A stretch of 64,000 nucleotides of DNA from RGIG3528 sp045616485 (GTDB taxonomy: Bacteria > Bacillota > Clostridia > Lachnospirales > Lachnospiraceae), in assembly GCA_045616485.1 (NCBI GenBank), contig JAZLGU010000042.1, positions 1 to 64,000 of the forward strand, in the 5' to 3' direction. The notes beneath the pieces are model-generated. The model made no database searches. It worked only from the letters and a program-made list of their open reading frames with translations, and had not been told where the DNA came from. This document shows, in pieces, positions 8,974 to 18,384 of the stretch; positions within the stretch are counted from its first letter, which is position 1; every line of letters begins with the position of its first letter. The position numbers and the translations under genes are program-made.

Positions 8974-8999
8974 ATAGCTGTCCTTTCAAAAGTAGGAAA

Positions 9000-9971
9000 C
9001 TATCTGGTGAGCTTGGAAATAAGAGAAACAAGTCTTACATCAGGCTGCTTTTCCATCTCCAGTGCTTCAATAATATCAAAATCTACAAACTTGCCGTTCT
9101 TATGAGCAACAACACGATTGGACTTGCCCTCAATAAGAAGCTCTGCAGCCATGGAGCCCATAGCGCTGGCATATACACGGTCAGTAGCAGTAGGACTTCC
9201 ACCACGCTGGATATGACCAATGATGGTAGCTCTGGCATCAATGCCGGTAGCCTCCTGAATCCTCTTAGCCATATTTTCTGAATTGCCTACGCCCTCTGCA
9301 TTAACAATAATATGATGCTTTTTGCCAATAGCCTTTCTGGCAAGAATAGCGTTAATAATACGCTCTTCGTCGTAATTCATAAGCTCCGGAAGCAGAATCT
9401 CCTCTGCTCCTGTAGCAATACCGCTCCAAAGAGCGATGTAACCTGCACGACGTCCCATAACTTCAATGATGGATACACGCTCGTGGGAAGTAGAAGTATC
9501 TCTAATCTTATCAATAGCTTCCATAGCTGTATTTACAGCTGTGTCAAAACCAATAGTATAATCTGTGCATGCGATATCGAGGTCGATAGTACCTGGAACA
9601 CCAATAGTATTGATGCCACGAAGTGCCAGCTGACGGGCACCCTGGAAGGAACCGTCACCACCGATAACTACGATACCATCAATGCCGTGCTTTTTACAAA
9701 TCTCAGCACCCTTGTCCTGACCTTCTGATGTCATAAACTCTTTACATCTGGCAGTATAAAGCTTGGTACCGCCACGATTGATAATATCTGCCACATCTCT
9801 GGCTGTCATATCATAAATATCTTCCTCAAGAAGACCTGAATAGCCTCTGTTGATTCCCTTAACCTGAAGTCCGTTAGCCAGACCTGTTCTGACAACTGCA
9901 CGAATGGCAGCATTCATGCCGGGAGCATCTCCACCTGATGTAAGTACGCCGATTGTTTTAACTTTGCTCAT
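9000..9971 (-). CDS. pfkA: ATP-dependent 6-phosphofructokinase
   Basis: This enzyme phosphorylates fructose 6-phosphate to fructose 1,6-bisphosphate, the committed step of glycolysis. Its 323 aa match the bacterial PfkA length. Visible motifs are the ATP-binding TSGGDAPGMNAAIRA (about residues 11-25), GGDGSFQGA (about 103), and the catalytic TIDLDIACTDYTIGFDTA (about 128). The substitution IDLD where the family usually has IDND is notable. It has its own promoter with a cre-like palindrome in the leader. A SprA-related gene follows. Confidence 0.96.
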   Translation of the reverse strand: MSKVKTIGVLTSGGDAPGMNAAIRAVVRTGLANGLQVKGINRGYSGLLEEDIYDMTARDVADIINRGGTKLYTARCKEFMTSEGQDKGAEICKKHGIDGIVVIGGDGSFQGARQLALRGINTIGVPGTIDLDIACTDYTIGFDTAVNTAMEAIDKIRDTSTSHERVSIIEVMGRRAGYIALWSGIATGAEEILLPELMNYDEERIINAILARKAIGKKHHIIVNAEGVGNSENMAKRIQEATGIDARATIIGHIQRGGSPTATDRVYASAMGSMAAELLIEGKSNRVVAHKNGKFVDFDIIEALEMEKQPDVRLVSLISKLTR

Positions 9972-10003
9972 AATCTATCTCCTTATAACCTTAAAATAAC
10001 TTA

Positions 10004-10017
10004 CTAAAACGTTTTCA
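10004..10017. promoter_or_regulatory. cre-like palindrome in pfkA leader
   Basis: CTAAAACGTTTTCA (minus strand TGAAAACGTTTTAG) has a perfect 10-bp AAAACGTTTT core and one good cre half-site. It lies about 34-47 nt downstream of the pfkA -10 box. A LacI/CcpA-family regulator is plausible; the second half-site is imperfect. Confidence 0.45.
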
Positions 10018-10050
10018 TCTCTCTAGAGCACACTTCTGATAACAACAAAG

Positions 10051-10079
10051 ATTTTAGAACAAAATAAGATTTTTGTAAA
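10051..10079 (-). promoter_or_regulatory. Probable sigma-A promoter of pfkA
   Basis: On the minus strand TTTACA and TAAAAT are separated by exactly 17 nt, about 80 nt upstream of the pfkA start in an AT-rich spacer. Confidence 0.65.
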
Positions 10080-10131
10080 GAAAAATAACATAAATTTTAC
10101 ATATAAAAATCAACAAAAATACTGAAAAATA

Positions 10132-10168
10132 AAGGCTTTCGGCTGTAAGCACTTACACCGAAAGCCTT
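10132..10168 (-). terminator. Intrinsic terminator after dnaE, with palindromic loop
   Basis: An 11-bp stem (AAGGCTTTCGG / CCGAAAGCCTT) is followed on the minus strand by a T-rich run. The loop contains TGTAAGCACTTACA (10144-10157), itself a 6+2+6 inverted repeat identical to one in the pflB promoter region. Confidence 0.85.
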
Positions 10169-10186
10169 CCCATTTATATGCCTGTT

Positions 10187-13100
10187 TCAGACTGTTACCT
10201 TAACTGACTCACTACCGTATTTTTCTCGTAACTTTTCCACAAAATCTGTAGTAATTGCCACTCCCATGCTCTTTGGATACTCTTTTACAGCTTTTTCTTT
10301 TGCCAGATAAATCTTAACTATATTTTTTCCATCCGACTCTTTCAAAAGACTTTCCAACTCCGCTGCACCACTGTTATAAGCTTCCATGTCAGGGAAGCTT
10401 ATCCAAAGCTTTCTGGGTATATCACTGAGCCTTGTAAAGCTGTCTGCAATGACCTTTACTCCCCTCTCGTCGAAGGAAGCTTTACCCTTAACCAGAATTT
10501 TCTCATCTTCTTTTAGTATCTCTTTATTTTTGTCATATACCCTGGAAAAACAAATAATTTCGCAGGTGCCATACATATCTTCAAGGGTAAGAAAAGCCAT
10601 GGTTTGATTGGTTTTGGTAAGCTTTTTGGTAACAGCAGTCACCAATCCTCCCAGTGCTACCTCCTGCCCATCAGTAACTGTATTTCCATCCTGTTTTTGT
10701 CCTTCGTCATCATCGTCTATTCTGAAGTCCTGGGTGGAACAATTAGTATGCTTCTTTAGTACTTCTGCATACTGCATAAGAGGATGTCCCGATACGTAAA
10801 GATCCAGTACCTCTTTTTCCATCTGAAGTATCTCATCTTTTGTATACTCTCCTACATTGGGTAGAGGTGTCTCATATTCAGTTTTTTCCTCAGGTGTCAT
10901 AAGGTCAAAGAAAGACATCTGTCCGGATATGGAACGTTTATTCTCACTGGCAATGTCATCCACAATAACCTGATATACCTGCATAAGCTGCTTTCTTGTG
11001 CCCGGTACAGAGTCAAATGCACCTGCCTTAATGAGATTTTCAAAGGTGCGCTTATTACAGCCGGTAAATGCCACTCTCTTGGCAAAATCTTTAAAAGATA
11101 AAAATCTGCCACCGGATTTTCTTTCCTGCTTAACGCCTTCTATAACCTGACGCCCGACACCTTTTATGGCTGAGAGGCCGTATCTTATGGAATTGCCTGA
11201 TACCGTAAAACCTACGTCGCTTTCATTTACATCCGGCGGCAGTATCTGAACTCCCATTTTCCTGCAGGAATACATATATTCGGTAACCTTCGTGGTATTA
11301 TCCATAATGGAGGTCATAAGAGCTGCCATATATTCTACAGGATAATAGTACTTTAAAAAGGCTGTCTGATAAGATACTACTGCATAGCAGGCTGCGTGGG
11401 CCTTATTAAAGGCGTACTTGGCAAAATCAGTCATTTCATCGTAAATATGATTGGCTACCTCGGGAGAAATGCCCTTAGATACACAGCCCGGTACATTTTC
11501 AGCCTCATTACCATAGACGAAATTTTCTCTTTCCCTAGCCATTACATCTGCTTTTTTCTTGGCCATGGCACGTCGTACCAGATCCGATCTGCCATAAGAG
11601 TATCCTGCCAGGTCTCTTACAATTTGCATTACCTGTTCCTGATAAACAATACAGCCGTAGGTAGTCTCCAAAATAGGCTTAAGCTCAGGACACTCATAGG
11701 AAATTGCGGACTGATCCCTTTTGCCTTCTATATATCTGGGTATGAAATCCATAGGGCCGGGGCGGTAAAGAGATATTCCCGCAATGACATCCTCTATGGA
11801 AGAAGGCTTTAAATCCTTCATGAAGGCTGTCATACCTGCAGACTCCAGCTGGAATACTCCATCTGTTTTAGCCTGAGAAATCATATCATATATATTTTTA
11901 TCATCATAATCTATATTTTTAATGGAAAAAGGCTCTTCTCCCTGCTTTTTGCCGGCATTTATGAATTTTTCCGTGTCCTTAATTACAGTAAGTGTACGAA
12001 GGCCCAAAAAGTCCATTTTCAAAAGTCCCAGATGCTCACACTCAGTCATATTATACTGGGTGGTAACCGATCCATCAGATCCACAGGAAAGTGGAACATA
12101 GTCCATTACCGGTGCATTGGAAATAATAACACCTGCAGCATGCATGGAAGTGTGACGTGGCAAGCCTTCCAGTGCCCTGGCCATATCTATAAGATATTTA
12201 ACGGCACTGTCGGAATGGTATAGATCCCTAAGCTCCTTGGAGGACTCTAACGCCAGTGCAATAGTCATGTTTAACTCCTGAGGGATAAGCTTGGCTACTA
12301 CATCCACCTGATTGTAAGGCATATCAAGTGCTCTACCTACATCTCGTATGGCATTTTTGGCAGCCATGGTACCAAAAGTAACTATCTGGCACACCCTGTC
12401 CCTACCATACTTTTCTACCACATAGTCTATTACTTCCTGACGTCTGGAGTAACAGAAATCCACGTCAAAATCCGGCATGGATACTCGCTCAGGATTTAAA
12501 AATCTCTCAAAAAGGAGGTTATAACGAATAGGATCAATATCTGTTATTTCAAGACAATAAGCCGCTATGGATCCTGCACCCGAGCCTCGTCCGGGGCCTA
12601 CAGGTATATCATGATCCTTGGCATATTTAATAAAATCCCACACTATAAGGAAGTAGTCTACAAATCCCATGGTGTGAATTATATTTAATTCGTAATCAAG
12701 TCTTTCCCTAAGCTCAGGCGTCTCCTTTCCATATCTGTTTACCAGCCCCTTGTCACAAAGGTGCTTAAGATAAGTCCAAGCATCAAAGCCTGAAGGCACA
12801 TCGAACCTGGGCAACTTATATTTACCAAATTCAAATTCCACATTACAGCGCTCTGCTATTTTATGCGTATTTTCCAGAGCTTCAGGGCAATAAGGGAAAA
12901 GTGCTGCCATTTCCTCTGTGGACTTCAGGTAAAACTGGCCGCCGTTATATCGCATTCTGTCCTCGTCCTGTACCTTTTTCTGAGTCTGGATACAAAGCAG
13001 GATATCGTGTGCTTCTGCATCTTCGGCATTTATATAATGGGAGTCATTGGTACAAATAAGGTCTATGCCTGTTTCCTCGTGCATACGAAGAAGGGATGCA

Positions 13101-13660
13101 TTAACCTGCTTTTGCTCAGGAATACCGTGGTCCTGTAACTCTAAAAAGAAATTGCCCTTACCAAAAATATCCTGTAAGCGAAGGGCTGCCGCCTTACCTT
13201 CTTCATAAAGTCCACGCTTAAGATAAGTCGCCACCTCTCCTGCAAGGCAGGCGGAGCTACAGATAATTCCTTCATGAAATTCCTGTAATACTTCCAGGTC
13301 TACACGTGGCTTATAGTAATAACCTTCTGTAAACCCCTTTGATACAATCTTACAAAGATTATGATAGCCCAGATCATTTTCCGCTAAAAGAATCAGGTGA
13401 TAATATCTGTCGTCAGATACAGAGCCGGTCTTTTCAAAACGAGAATTGGGTGCCACATACACTTCGCATCCGATAATAGGCTTAATACCCGCATCTTTGC
13501 AGGCAGACCAAAAAGCCACCGAGCCATACATGACTCCGTGGTCGGTAATTGCCAGGGAATCGAACCCCAGCTCTTTTGCCCGACGGACCAACTCCTTTAT
13601 CTTGGCTGATCCGTCCAGCAAACTATATTCAGTATGAACATGAAGATGTGTAAAGTTCAT
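10187..13660 (-). CDS. dnaE: DNA polymerase III subunit alpha (DnaE)
   Basis: This replicative polymerase subunit has 1157 aa. It starts with a PHP domain (HLHVHTEYSLLDGSAKI, residues 5-20), followed by the C-family polymerase core with PDFDVDFC (about 400, catalytic Asp residues), VGPGRGSGAGS, and the thumb/tandem HhH region. A C-terminal OB-fold (about 990-1070, VALGGLVTAVTKK) and tail complete the DnaE1-like architecture. It lacks the 3'-5' exonuclease insertion of PolC; PolC, the usual leading-strand enzyme of Firmicutes, is not in the window. It begins 30 nt after glmS with no intervening terminator, so it probably ends the capsule-glmS transcript. Confidence 0.97.
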   Translation of the reverse strand: MNFTHLHVHTEYSLLDGSAKIKELVRRAKELGFDSLAITDHGVMYGSVAFWSACKDAGIKPIIGCEVYVAPNSRFEKTGSVSDDRYYHLILLAENDLGYHNLCKIVSKGFTEGYYYKPRVDLEVLQEFHEGIICSSACLAGEVATYLKRGLYEEGKAAALRLQDIFGKGNFFLELQDHGIPEQKQVNASLLRMHEETGIDLICTNDSHYINAEDAEAHDILLCIQTQKKVQDEDRMRYNGGQFYLKSTEEMAALFPYCPEALENTHKIAERCNVEFEFGKYKLPRFDVPSGFDAWTYLKHLCDKGLVNRYGKETPELRERLDYELNIIHTMGFVDYFLIVWDFIKYAKDHDIPVGPGRGSGAGSIAAYCLEITDIDPIRYNLLFERFLNPERVSMPDFDVDFCYSRRQEVIDYVVEKYGRDRVCQIVTFGTMAAKNAIRDVGRALDMPYNQVDVVAKLIPQELNMTIALALESSKELRDLYHSDSAVKYLIDMARALEGLPRHTSMHAAGVIISNAPVMDYVPLSCGSDGSVTTQYNMTECEHLGLLKMDFLGLRTLTVIKDTEKFINAGKKQGEEPFSIKNIDYDDKNIYDMISQAKTDGVFQLESAGMTAFMKDLKPSSIEDVIAGISLYRPGPMDFIPRYIEGKRDQSAISYECPELKPILETTYGCIVYQEQVMQIVRDLAGYSYGRSDLVRRAMAKKKADVMARERENFVYGNEAENVPGCVSKGISPEVANHIYDEMTDFAKYAFNKAHAACYAVVSYQTAFLKYYYPVEYMAALMTSIMDNTTKVTEYMYSCRKMGVQILPPDVNESDVGFTVSGNSIRYGLSAIKGVGRQVIEGVKQERKSGGRFLSFKDFAKRVAFTGCNKRTFENLIKAGAFDSVPGTRKQLMQVYQVIVDDIASENKRSISGQMSFFDLMTPEEKTEYETPLPNVGEYTKDEILQMEKEVLDLYVSGHPLMQYAEVLKKHTNCSTQDFRIDDDDEGQKQDGNTVTDGQEVALGGLVTAVTKKLTKTNQTMAFLTLEDMYGTCEIICFSRVYDKNKEILKEDEKILVKGKASFDERGVKVIADSFTRLSDIPRKLWISFPDMEAYNSGAAELESLLKESDGKNIVKIYLAKEKAVKEYPKSMGVAITTDFVEKLREKYGSESVKVTV

Positions 13661-13690
13661 TTTTCCCCTGTTCTAACCCCTTTATTACTG

Positions 13691-15529
13691 TTACTCTACT
13701 GTAACACTCTTTGCAAGATTACGTGGCTTATCTACATCCAGGCCTCTGGCTACAGACAGATAATAACCCATAAGCTGAAGAGGTACTACTGCAAGGCTGG
13801 CTGCAAAAAGAGGCTCAGTCTTGGGAATGTAAACGGTAAAATCAGCGGTATCCTCAATATTGTAATGACCAAAAGTAGTAAGCCCCATAATATAGGCGCC
13901 TCTGCTCTTTACCTCTACCATATTGGATATCATTTTTTCATACAGATCATCCTGTGTAAGACATCCGATAACAAGGGTACCGTCTTCGATAAGGGAAATG
14001 GTGCCATGCTTCAACTCTCCGGCTGCATAGGCCTCGGAATGAATGTAGCTTATTTCCTTCATCTTTAATGAGCCTTCCATACAGATAGCATAGTCGATAC
14101 CACGACCAATGAAAAAGACATCGTTGCAGGCTGCAAATTTGGCTGCAAACCACTGAATACGCTCTTTATCTGTCAGCTGATCTTCAATCTTACCAGGCAG
14201 TGTCTGAAGCTCTGCTATAAGCTCATTATATCTGCTGTCATCAATAGTACCGCGTACCTTTGCCATCTGAACAGCTAAACAGTAGCCTGCCATAAGCTGT
14301 GCTGAGTACGCCTTGGTAGTAGCAACGGCAATCTCCGGGCCTGCCAGAGTATAAAATACATGGTCAGCCTCTCTTGCAATAGAAGAACCTACAACATTAA
14401 CAATACCTAATGTCTTTGCTCCTCTCTGCTTAGCTTCACGAAGTGCTGCCAGAGAGTCGGCTGTCTCACCGGACTGGGAAACAATAATAACCAGGCTGTT
14501 TTCAGGCACTAACGGATTGCGGTATCTGAACTCAGATGCCAGCTCTACTCGTACCGGAATGCGGGCTAAGGATTCAATGACATACTGTGAAGCTACGCCT
14601 ACATGGTATGCTGAACCACAGGCCACTATGAAAATCTGATTAATCTTTTTAATTTCATCATCAGAAAGACCTACATTCTGAAGATCTATATGGCCATCTT
14701 TAAGAACAGAATTCAAAGTATCTGCCAATGCTCTTGGCTGCTCATATATTTCCTTCATCATGAAATGCTCAAAGCCACCCTTTTCAGCAGCCTCTGCATC
14801 CCATTTAATTTCTTTGCACTCCTGCTCTATCTGATCTCCATCAAGATTGAAGAAGGATACGCCCTCTTCAGACATACGAGCCATCTCGTGATTGCCAATA
14901 TAATATACATTTCTGGTATATTTAAGGATAGCAGGTACATCAGAAGCTAAAATAGTGCCGCCTTCTGCAAGGCCTATAATCATAGGGCTGTCCTTACGGG
15001 CTGCAAAAATCTCTCCCGGATAATCCTTAAACATTACAGCAAGAGCGTATGATCCGCGCACTCTCACCATAGTCTTGGCAATGGCATCCAAAGGCCCCAT
15101 ATTATACTTTTTGTAGTAGTAATCAATAAGCTTAGTCACTACTTCTGTATCAGTCTGGGAATAAAAGCTGTAGCCGTGACGGATAAGCTTTTCTTTAAGC
15201 TCCTGGAAATTCTCAATAATACCATTATGAACCGCAGTAATGCAGCCATCATCAGATACATGTGGATGAGCATTAATCTCGGAAGGCTCACCATGGGTAG
15301 CCCATCTGGTATGACCGATACCACAACTGCCCGGTACTGCCAAGCCATTTTCTGTCTTATCCATAAGCCCTTTAAGACGACCTTTACATTTTATAACAGC
15401 AGTGTCACAAACACCGTCCCTGACTGCAATCCCCGCAGAGTCATAGCCTCTGTATTCCAGTTTTGATAAGCCCTCAAGCAGGATAGGTGCCGCCTGCTGA
15501 TGCCCTGTATATCCAACTATTCCACACAT
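13691..15529 (-). CDS. glmS: Glutamine-fructose-6-phosphate aminotransferase (isomerizing)
   Basis: GlmS makes glucosamine 6-phosphate from fructose 6-phosphate and glutamine, the entry to amino sugar and wall precursor synthesis. The 612-aa protein has the N-terminal Ntn glutaminase (MCGIVGYTG, catalytic Cys2) and two SIS domains (about 290-430 and 460-600, with VSQSGETADS), ending in DKPRNLAKSVTVE, the normal C-terminus. The ATG directly follows the stop of the upstream Wzz-like gene (TAAATG), so there is no leader and no room for a glmS ribozyme. Supply of UDP-GlcNAc to the upstream 4,6-dehydratase is a sensible link. Confidence 0.97.
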   Translation of the reverse strand: MCGIVGYTGHQQAAPILLEGLSKLEYRGYDSAGIAVRDGVCDTAVIKCKGRLKGLMDKTENGLAVPGSCGIGHTRWATHGEPSEINAHPHVSDDGCITAVHNGIIENFQELKEKLIRHGYSFYSQTDTEVVTKLIDYYYKKYNMGPLDAIAKTMVRVRGSYALAVMFKDYPGEIFAARKDSPMIIGLAEGGTILASDVPAILKYTRNVYYIGNHEMARMSEEGVSFFNLDGDQIEQECKEIKWDAEAAEKGGFEHFMMKEIYEQPRALADTLNSVLKDGHIDLQNVGLSDDEIKKINQIFIVACGSAYHVGVASQYVIESLARIPVRVELASEFRYRNPLVPENSLVIIVSQSGETADSLAALREAKQRGAKTLGIVNVVGSSIAREADHVFYTLAGPEIAVATTKAYSAQLMAGYCLAVQMAKVRGTIDDSRYNELIAELQTLPGKIEDQLTDKERIQWFAAKFAACNDVFFIGRGIDYAICMEGSLKMKEISYIHSEAYAAGELKHGTISLIEDGTLVIGCLTQDDLYEKMISNMVEVKSRGAYIMGLTTFGHYNIEDTADFTVYIPKTEPLFAASLAVVPLQLMGYYLSVARGLDVDKPRNLAKSVTVE

Positions 15530-16912
15530 TTATTTTTCCTCATTCCCGATAAATCTATCAATTAAAATTCTTCTTCTAAGCTCTAATACCAGCGCGTAAA
15601 TAAGTACCAGCATACAGAAAGGTCCGCAGCATTTAATCAACATTACAATAAATCCGCTGGAAAGAACCTTAGGGTAATTAACAACAACATCTGTAATGGC
15701 AATAGCGTCGTCTCCAATTACGGTCTCATTATAATTATCAACCATGGCACTCATAGACTTTTCCAACTGACTGGTCTTGGAGAAAAGCTCATCTATTGTT
15801 TTTTCAAAATTCGCACAATATCTGCTGTATTCTTCTGAATATACCGAATCATTTATATTCTTAACAATATCCTCGTAGTAAAGAATCTTTGATGATAAAG
15901 AAGAAATTTTTTCTGCATATTCAGTCTGCTGTTTCATAAGATTCTGATATGTCTCATCAGAATTACCCTGCTGCAACTCTACGCCTAAAGCTGATGAAAC
16001 AAAAGCTGACTGGTCACGTTCAAATTCTTTAATAACCTTGGCTACACTCTCTTTATTTGCCTCTGCTTCTTTAAGTTCCAGCTGTAAAGACCTTATGGTA
16101 TAGTATGTTGCCTGTAACATGGACTTATAATCTTTGGAAAGTCCCTTTACAGTGCAGTCTGCCTGCGCTTTGGTAAGCTCTGTAGTACGAACTTTTTCTG
16201 CTACCACTGCCATGTCCGCAAAAGACTGCTTATTGTATCTGTAGGAAGCATCCAGTCCGGAAAGAGCCTTGGCATTAGCCTCTATAAGGGACAGTCTGTA
16301 GGAAATAACAGATAAAATCTGATTGTAATCATATCTGCTGATATCCAGGACTCCGTCCACCACCTGAGTCTCATAGCCTATGGTATACTGATCATAAAAG
16401 GCATTATAGTAGCCCTTCATAATCTCAGATAAAAGGGCCGAAAGATCCTTTTTAGACATCTCATTGGTAAAACCATTTTTAATACTGATAACATAGGAAG
16501 ATGGATGGAACTGAGTCACCTCCAGCTTTTCTACACTGCCGGTAGATGTAAGATCTCTCATATTGGTAATATTATTTATAATATTTTTGGGATACTGGCC
16601 GGAAATAACCAGATTGTATCGAACTTCTTCGACTGTTACCTGGAGACCCAGACGTGTAATAGCTTCAGCTATAATAGAAGTATTATCTACTCTTAATAAA
16701 TCATAGCCTTCTCCATTGGGAGCTTTTCCTTCTGAAGCGCCATTCCAGTTAAGCTCTATACGTCCTGTAGCTTCTGTATCAGTCTTTTCAGTAGCAAAGT
16801 ACTTTACACTTGCAGATACTACTCCAATAAGAACTGCTACAACAAAGGGGATGATAATCATGAGCCATTTTACTTTAAGCTTATCCGGTAATTCTATCTT
16901 ATTTCTGCTCAT
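15530..16912 (-). CDS. Wzz-like polysaccharide chain-length determinant (second copy)
   Basis: This 460-aa inner-membrane protein has an N-terminal transmembrane helix (about 15-35), a long extracytoplasmic region with helical, coiled-coil-prone segments (about 200-390) and a C-terminal helix (about 423-445), followed by a short basic tail. This is the polysaccharide co-polymerase topology that sets chain length. No Tyr-rich tail or tyrosine kinase domain is present. The sequence resembles the preceding gene in plan (for example YDQYT/YDQYS near a similar position), suggesting an old duplication. It starts inside the upstream copy (14-nt overlap) and ends directly against glmS. Confidence 0.72.
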   Translation of the reverse strand: MSRNKIELPDKLKVKWLMIIIPFVVAVLIGVVSASVKYFATEKTDTEATGRIELNWNGASEGKAPNGEGYDLLRVDNTSIIAEAITRLGLQVTVEEVRYNLVISGQYPKNIINNITNMRDLTSTGSVEKLEVTQFHPSSYVISIKNGFTNEMSKKDLSALLSEIMKGYYNAFYDQYTIGYETQVVDGVLDISRYDYNQILSVISYRLSLIEANAKALSGLDASYRYNKQSFADMAVVAEKVRTTELTKAQADCTVKGLSKDYKSMLQATYYTIRSLQLELKEAEANKESVAKVIKEFERDQSAFVSSALGVELQQGNSDETYQNLMKQQTEYAEKISSLSSKILYYEDIVKNINDSVYSEEYSRYCANFEKTIDELFSKTSQLEKSMSAMVDNYNETVIGDDAIAITDVVVNYPKVLSSGFIVMLIKCCGPFCMLVLIYALVLELRRRILIDRFIGNEEK

Positions 16913-18374
16913 TTTCAGCCTCCTCTCTCTTCTTGCTGGATCTCTTAAGCTCTACAACAAGTCCGTATACACCCCAGATAAGTACTCCTGCAAAAGCCCC
17001 TCCGAAGCAGCCAATTAAAGCATTTTTAATATTAGCTGTAGAGAAAAATCTGGAGCCTGATGTGCTGGCAGTAGTATAGGATGTAAATGCCCCCTGATAT
17101 CCGGATGACGCAGTAAAGCTCTCTGTCATTTCACAAACATCTTCATAAAGCTTATCGTATGCATTAATAATACCTGTAATGGTAACCTCTGCATATTCAT
17201 GCACTCCTACAGTACCTGTAGCCTGAATATTGCTAAGTCTTTCCTCATAGTCAGATATCATTTTCTCATAAAAAGCCTTATCTCTGCTATTTTCTGCCTG
17301 CTGAAGTACCAGCTCATTATAGGCATCAAGATTCTTAGTAATAGACTGAAGCTTTTTATCTTCACCGGAGGATAAAATCAGGATGGTTTCATTTTTATAA
17401 TTTTTAATAAGCTCATCATAATGCTTCATTTTATTTTCAGCATTCATTAGCTCAGTCTTATAGTTTCTTATATAATGAGTATAAAGGGTAGAAAAGCTCT
17501 CCTTATCACGCACTGTATTGGAGTAGAAAATATAGGCTCCGAAATAATTAACCTGAGCCTCATAGCTAAGGGTAATAAGCTCTGCCATATCCTTATAAGT
17601 AAGACCATTTCTGGAGAAATCAGGGAAATCCTGGCTTATTTCTCTACAGTAATTACTTAAGGCCACAAAGGACTGTCTTAATACATCTGCAGCTTCAGAG
17701 TACTCAACTATTGAATAATCAAAACCGCCTATACCATACTCCGGAGCTGTGATGGTGGAATACTGATCATAAAAGCTCTCGTTAAAACGCACAATAATAG
17801 CATTAAGAAGAGCATTCATTTCATCATCCCTTAGCATTTTTTCTTTTTCGCCAAAGCCATTTTTAAGCGTAACAATATAAATATTTTCATACTCCGGCTC
17901 TGTGCCCAGTAATTCTCTTATGGAGGACTCGGACAGATTGAGCTTGGAATACATGGCCAGCTTCTGTCTGTATTCCTCCTTTAATACACGGGATACTTCG
18001 ATGTTATTTCTGACAGAGTCAACGGTAATCTTATCAGAAAGCCCCGCCTGAATAAGAGCATTTTTTACAACGTAAGCAGAAGCAATAGTATCTACATTGT
18101 ACTGATCTTCCATAAGCACCTGAATGGATGCTACGGCATCGGAAGAATTTCTCTTGTTTTCAGCCATAAATAAGGCTGCTGCAAGGCCAACGGAAGCAAG
18201 TAAGAGAATTAATGTTACAAAAACTCCCCTCTTCTTCCCCATAAATTTAAAGACTCTGACTAAATCTATTTCATCATTGTCCCCTGCATTTCTTTTAACA
18301 GTAACAGAAATATCAGGCTTACCGGCTTCAGTACCCGGTACTAAAGAATTTATTAATTCGTTATTCTCGCTCAT
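16899..18374 (-). CDS. Wzz-like polysaccharide chain-length determinant (first copy)
   Basis: At 491 aa from the start chosen here, this protein has a cytoplasmic N-terminus (about 1-45), transmembrane helices at about 50-70 and 450-473, and a long extracytoplasmic helical domain between them: the Wzz/co-polymerase plan. The AAAGGA site lies 6 nt before the ATG of MSENNEL, so an upstream ATG that overlaps this site is rejected. It follows the 4,6-dehydratase gene and overlaps the second Wzz-like gene. Having two Wzz-like proteins but no polymerase, flippase or glycosyltransferases nearby is unusual; the rest of the assembly machinery must be elsewhere. Confidence 0.72.
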   Translation of the reverse strand: MSENNELINSLVPGTEAGKPDISVTVKRNAGDNDEIDLVRVFKFMGKKRGVFVTLILLLASVGLAAALFMAENKRNSSDAVASIQVLMEDQYNVDTIASAYVVKNALIQAGLSDKITVDSVRNNIEVSRVLKEEYRQKLAMYSKLNLSESSIRELLGTEPEYENIYIVTLKNGFGEKEKMLRDDEMNALLNAIIVRFNESFYDQYSTITAPEYGIGGFDYSIVEYSEAADVLRQSFVALSNYCREISQDFPDFSRNGLTYKDMAELITLSYEAQVNYFGAYIFYSNTVRDKESFSTLYTHYIRNYKTELMNAENKMKHYDELIKNYKNETILILSSGEDKKLQSITKNLDAYNELVLQQAENSRDKAFYEKMISDYEERLSNIQATGTVGVHEYAEVTITGIINAYDKLYEDVCEMTESFTASSGYQGAFTSYTTASTSGSRFFSTANIKNALIGCFGGAFAGVLIWGVYGLVVELKRSSKKREEAENEQK

Positions 18375-18384
18375 ATTTTTTCCT

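Noticed and set aside
15530..15600. A glmS ribozyme upstream of glmS
   Set aside because: The glmS start codon directly follows the preceding stop, and no ribozyme core sequence is seen in the wzz coding region.
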